The notes beneath the pieces are model-generated. The model was not told where the DNA came from and made no database searches. It was given only the letters and a program-made list of their open reading frames with translations. Shown here in pieces: positions 62,545 through 64,000 of a DNA stretch of 64,000 nt. The position numbers were made by a program, and so were the translations under genes. Position 1 is the first letter of the stretch. Each line of letters opens with the position of its first letter. This DNA comes from Chryseobacterium sp. Its GTDB lineage: Bacteria > Bacteroidota > Bacteroidia > Flavobacteriales > Weeksellaceae. The stretch covers positions 124,001 to 188,000 of the forward strand of contig JAGLBA010000001.1 in the NCBI GenBank assembly GCA_018260475.1, written 5' to 3'.

Positions 62545-63758
62545 ATTATATTTTTCGAATTCAAATCCTGCGCAATCAGCCATGCCTCGCTCCAGCATGC
62601 TTGGAAATTGAAACCGCCCGTTACCGCATCGATATCGAGGACTTCGCCTGCGATGTAAAAATTTGGGAGGATTTTCGAGGCCATATTTTTAAAATTTATT
62701 TCCTTTAAATCCACACCTCCGGCGGTTACAAATTCATCTTTATAAGTAGATTTTCCGGAAACTTTGAGTTTGTTTTCGCAAAGGAATTCAAGAATTCTTT
62801 GTAGTTCTTTAGTAGTAATATTCGAGATGTTTTTCTCAACATCCACTTTTGAAAGCCAAAGAATACGGTGCCAAAACCGCGACGAAATATAGTATATTTT
62901 GCTGGCGCCAATTGATTTTTTAGGGTTTGCTTGTCGGAATTTTTTAAAAATATCCTCGGCTTCATCTTTATTTGTCCCGATGAAATTTACTACAATTTCA
63001 AACTGATATTTCAGTGCCGCTAACTCGCGCGCTTTCCACGCCGAAAGTTTTAGAATTGCTGGCCCCGAAAGCCCCCAATGCGTGATGAGCATCGGTCCGG
63101 ATTCTTCCATTTTCAGCGATGGTATGGCCACTTCGGCATTGGTAAAAGTCGTTCCTGGCAGATCATGTAGGACTTCACTTTTGATGTTGAAAGTAAAGAG
63201 CGACGGCACCAGATCTATGGTTTTATGACCTAAACTTTCAAGGATTTTCAAAGATTTGGGCGAACTTCCCGTGGTGTAAATCAGCGTATCGGCTTGGTAA
63301 TCGCCATTATTGGTTTTAATTAGATATTTCCCTCCCCACGGTTGGATTTCCTTTACTCCTGTCTGTGTTTTGACTTCAATTTTTTTAGTGAGAATCTCGT
63401 TTTGCATTGCGTCTATGATGCTCTGGGAATTATTGGTTTCAGGAAATATTCGGTTGTCGTCCTCTATTTTTAGCGCCACATTTCTATTCTCAAACCAATC
63501 CATGGTATCGCCGGGCTGGAATTTACTGAAAACACTTAGCAGCTCCTTGTTTCCACGAGGGTAGAACTTTACCAATTCTCTTGGGTCGAAACAGGCATGG
63601 CTCACATTGCATCGCCCACCACCGGAGATTTTTACCTTCTGTAAAACATCGGTGTTTTGTTCCAAAATAGTGATGTCGAATTGTGTTTCGTCCAAATTTG
63701 CCGCACAGAAAAATCCTGCTGCGCCGCCGCCAATGATGATGATTTTCTTTTTTTCCAT
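62541..63758 (-). CDS. HI0933-like flavoprotein (NAD(P)/FAD-dependent oxidoreductase)
   Basis: About 405 aa. FAD-binding IIIIGGGAAGFFCAANL at the N-terminus, KVKISGGGRCNVSH and TGGFNFQACWSEAWLIA at the C-terminus are signatures of the HI0933/YhiN family, whose substrate is not established. The start at 63758 (MEKKKIIIIGGG) is the only one that gives the FAD motif at the terminus; the longer frame to 63932 overlaps the divergent gene. A -7 box lies 39 bases upstream. Confidence 0.92.
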   Translation of the reverse strand: MEKKKIIIIGGGAAGFFCAANLDETQFDITILEQNTDVLQKVKISGGGRCNVSHACFDPRELVKFYPRGNKELLSVFSKFQPGDTMDWFENRNVALKIEDDNRIFPETNNSQSIIDAMQNEILTKKIEVKTQTGVKEIQPWGGKYLIKTNNGDYQADTLIYTTGSSPKSLKILESLGHKTIDLVPSLFTFNIKSEVLHDLPGTTFTNAEVAIPSLKMEESGPMLITHWGLSGPAILKLSAWKARELAALKYQFEIVVNFIGTNKDEAEDIFKKFRQANPKKSIGASKIYYISSRFWHRILWLSKVDVEKNISNITTKELQRILEFLCENKLKVSGKSTYKDEFVTAGGVDLKEINFKNMASKILPNFYIAGEVLDIDAVTGGFNFQACWSEAWLIAQDLNSKNII

Positions 63759-63797
63759 TTTGAAATGTGCCGAAGTTTCCGATTTCCAGGAACGACA

Positions 63798-63840
63798 CAA
63801 AAATACAATTTTTCTACCCGGCTTAGATTGCGTATTTTTG
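63798..63840. promoter_or_regulatory. Divergent promoter pair for flavoprotein and thioesterase genes
   Basis: TATTTTTG on the minus strand (63798-63805) and TATTTTTG on the plus strand (63833-63840) each match TAnnTTTG and point away from each other, 39 and 18 bases from their respective start codons. Confidence 0.45.
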
Positions 63841-63858
63841 AGCTTAAAATTTAAGAAA

Positions 63859-64000
63859 ATGTCTTTATTCAAATATAAATTCGAGGTGCGATGGAGTGAT
63901 ATCGATGCCAACCGCCACCTCGCCAACGCCACCTATATGGAGTATTGCGCGCAAACGCGAATGGCCTTCATGAATCGTTATAAAATGGGGCTTGCCCAAT
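63859..64000 (+). CDS. Acyl-CoA thioesterase (hotdog fold), 5' part
   Basis: The first 47 codons of a hotdog-fold thioesterase, cut by the window edge: FEVRWSDIDANRHLANATYMEYCAQTRMAFM. The WSDIDANRH motif carries the active-site Asp and matches 4-hydroxybenzoyl-CoA thioesterase/YbgC-like proteins. Substrate cannot be judged from this fragment. Confidence 0.85.
   Translation, partial: MSLFKYKFEVRWSDIDANRHLANATYMEYCAQTRMAFMNRYKMGLAQ

Overview
This window reads as chromosomal core DNA of a flavobacterium, most likely in or near the family Weeksellaceae (Chryseobacterium, Kaistella, Elizabethkingia and relatives). The signs are -7 promoter boxes of the Bacteroidota form TAnnTTTG just upstream of many genes, few Shine-Dalgarno sequences, a murF-alr fusion, a patatin/outer-membrane-barrel protein, LytTR regulators with 2TM-domain partners, and a rod-shape operon next to a hemACDE operon. 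G+C is about 40% by eye. No rRNA, tRNA, insertion sequence, prophage or CRISPR array was seen.

Layout. 1-3.3 kb: 3' end of an oligopeptidase, a small conserved protein, and a sensor kinase/OmpR regulator pair. 3.4-9.0 kb (minus): mreB-mreC-mreD-mrdA-rodA, the lateral cell-wall elongation machinery. 9.3-13.2 kb (plus): hemA-hemC-hemD-hemE, tetrapyrrole synthesis. 13.2-20 kb (minus): lipoprotein, nuclease/phosphatase-fold protein, rhomboid protease, mutL, then sufE among glycosyltransferases. 20-25.5 kb (plus): clpC, a radical SAM protein, menD. 25.8-27.3 kb (minus): a pabB/pabC-like pair for p-aminobenzoate. 27.4-29.5 kb: membrane proteins and a DUF3820 protein. 29.6-36.8 kb (minus): uvrB, a degraded patch with a toxin remnant and a stop-interrupted exported-protein gene, a cation efflux protein, tsaB, a short-chain dehydrogenase, and a tail-specific protease. 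37-41 kb: surE, fabG, rsmI, an acidic repeat protein. 40.6-48.3 kb (plus): tdk, murF-alr, patatin/barrel protein, ybeY, mnmG. 48.3-55.7 kb: methyltransferase, pgk, then rpiB, rnr, a LysE-like protein, ldcA, yraN. 55.8-64 kb: sodC, two exported proteins, a LytS/2TM/LytTR signalling operon, a J-like plus HIRAN pair, DUF2809, an HI0933-like flavoprotein, and a thioesterase cut by the window edge.

Strongest structural signals. Two perfect ParB-binding (parS) palindromes flank mnmG, and a third near-match lies inside the protease gene, so the region is probably near the replication origin. A 550-base AT-rich gap between the divergent pgk and rpiB genes carries direct repeats and four one-mismatch DnaA-box-like 9-mers, and is the best oriC candidate here. 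A pair of ACCATTCAG repeats 21 bases apart upstream of an exported TPR-like protein has the spacing of a LytTR operator, and a LytTR regulator sits in the same cluster. A GG-N10-GC element resembling a sigma-54 promoter precedes another small exported protein.

Limits: everything is read from sequence without database searches; family names rest on recognised motifs, and starts were chosen by eye.
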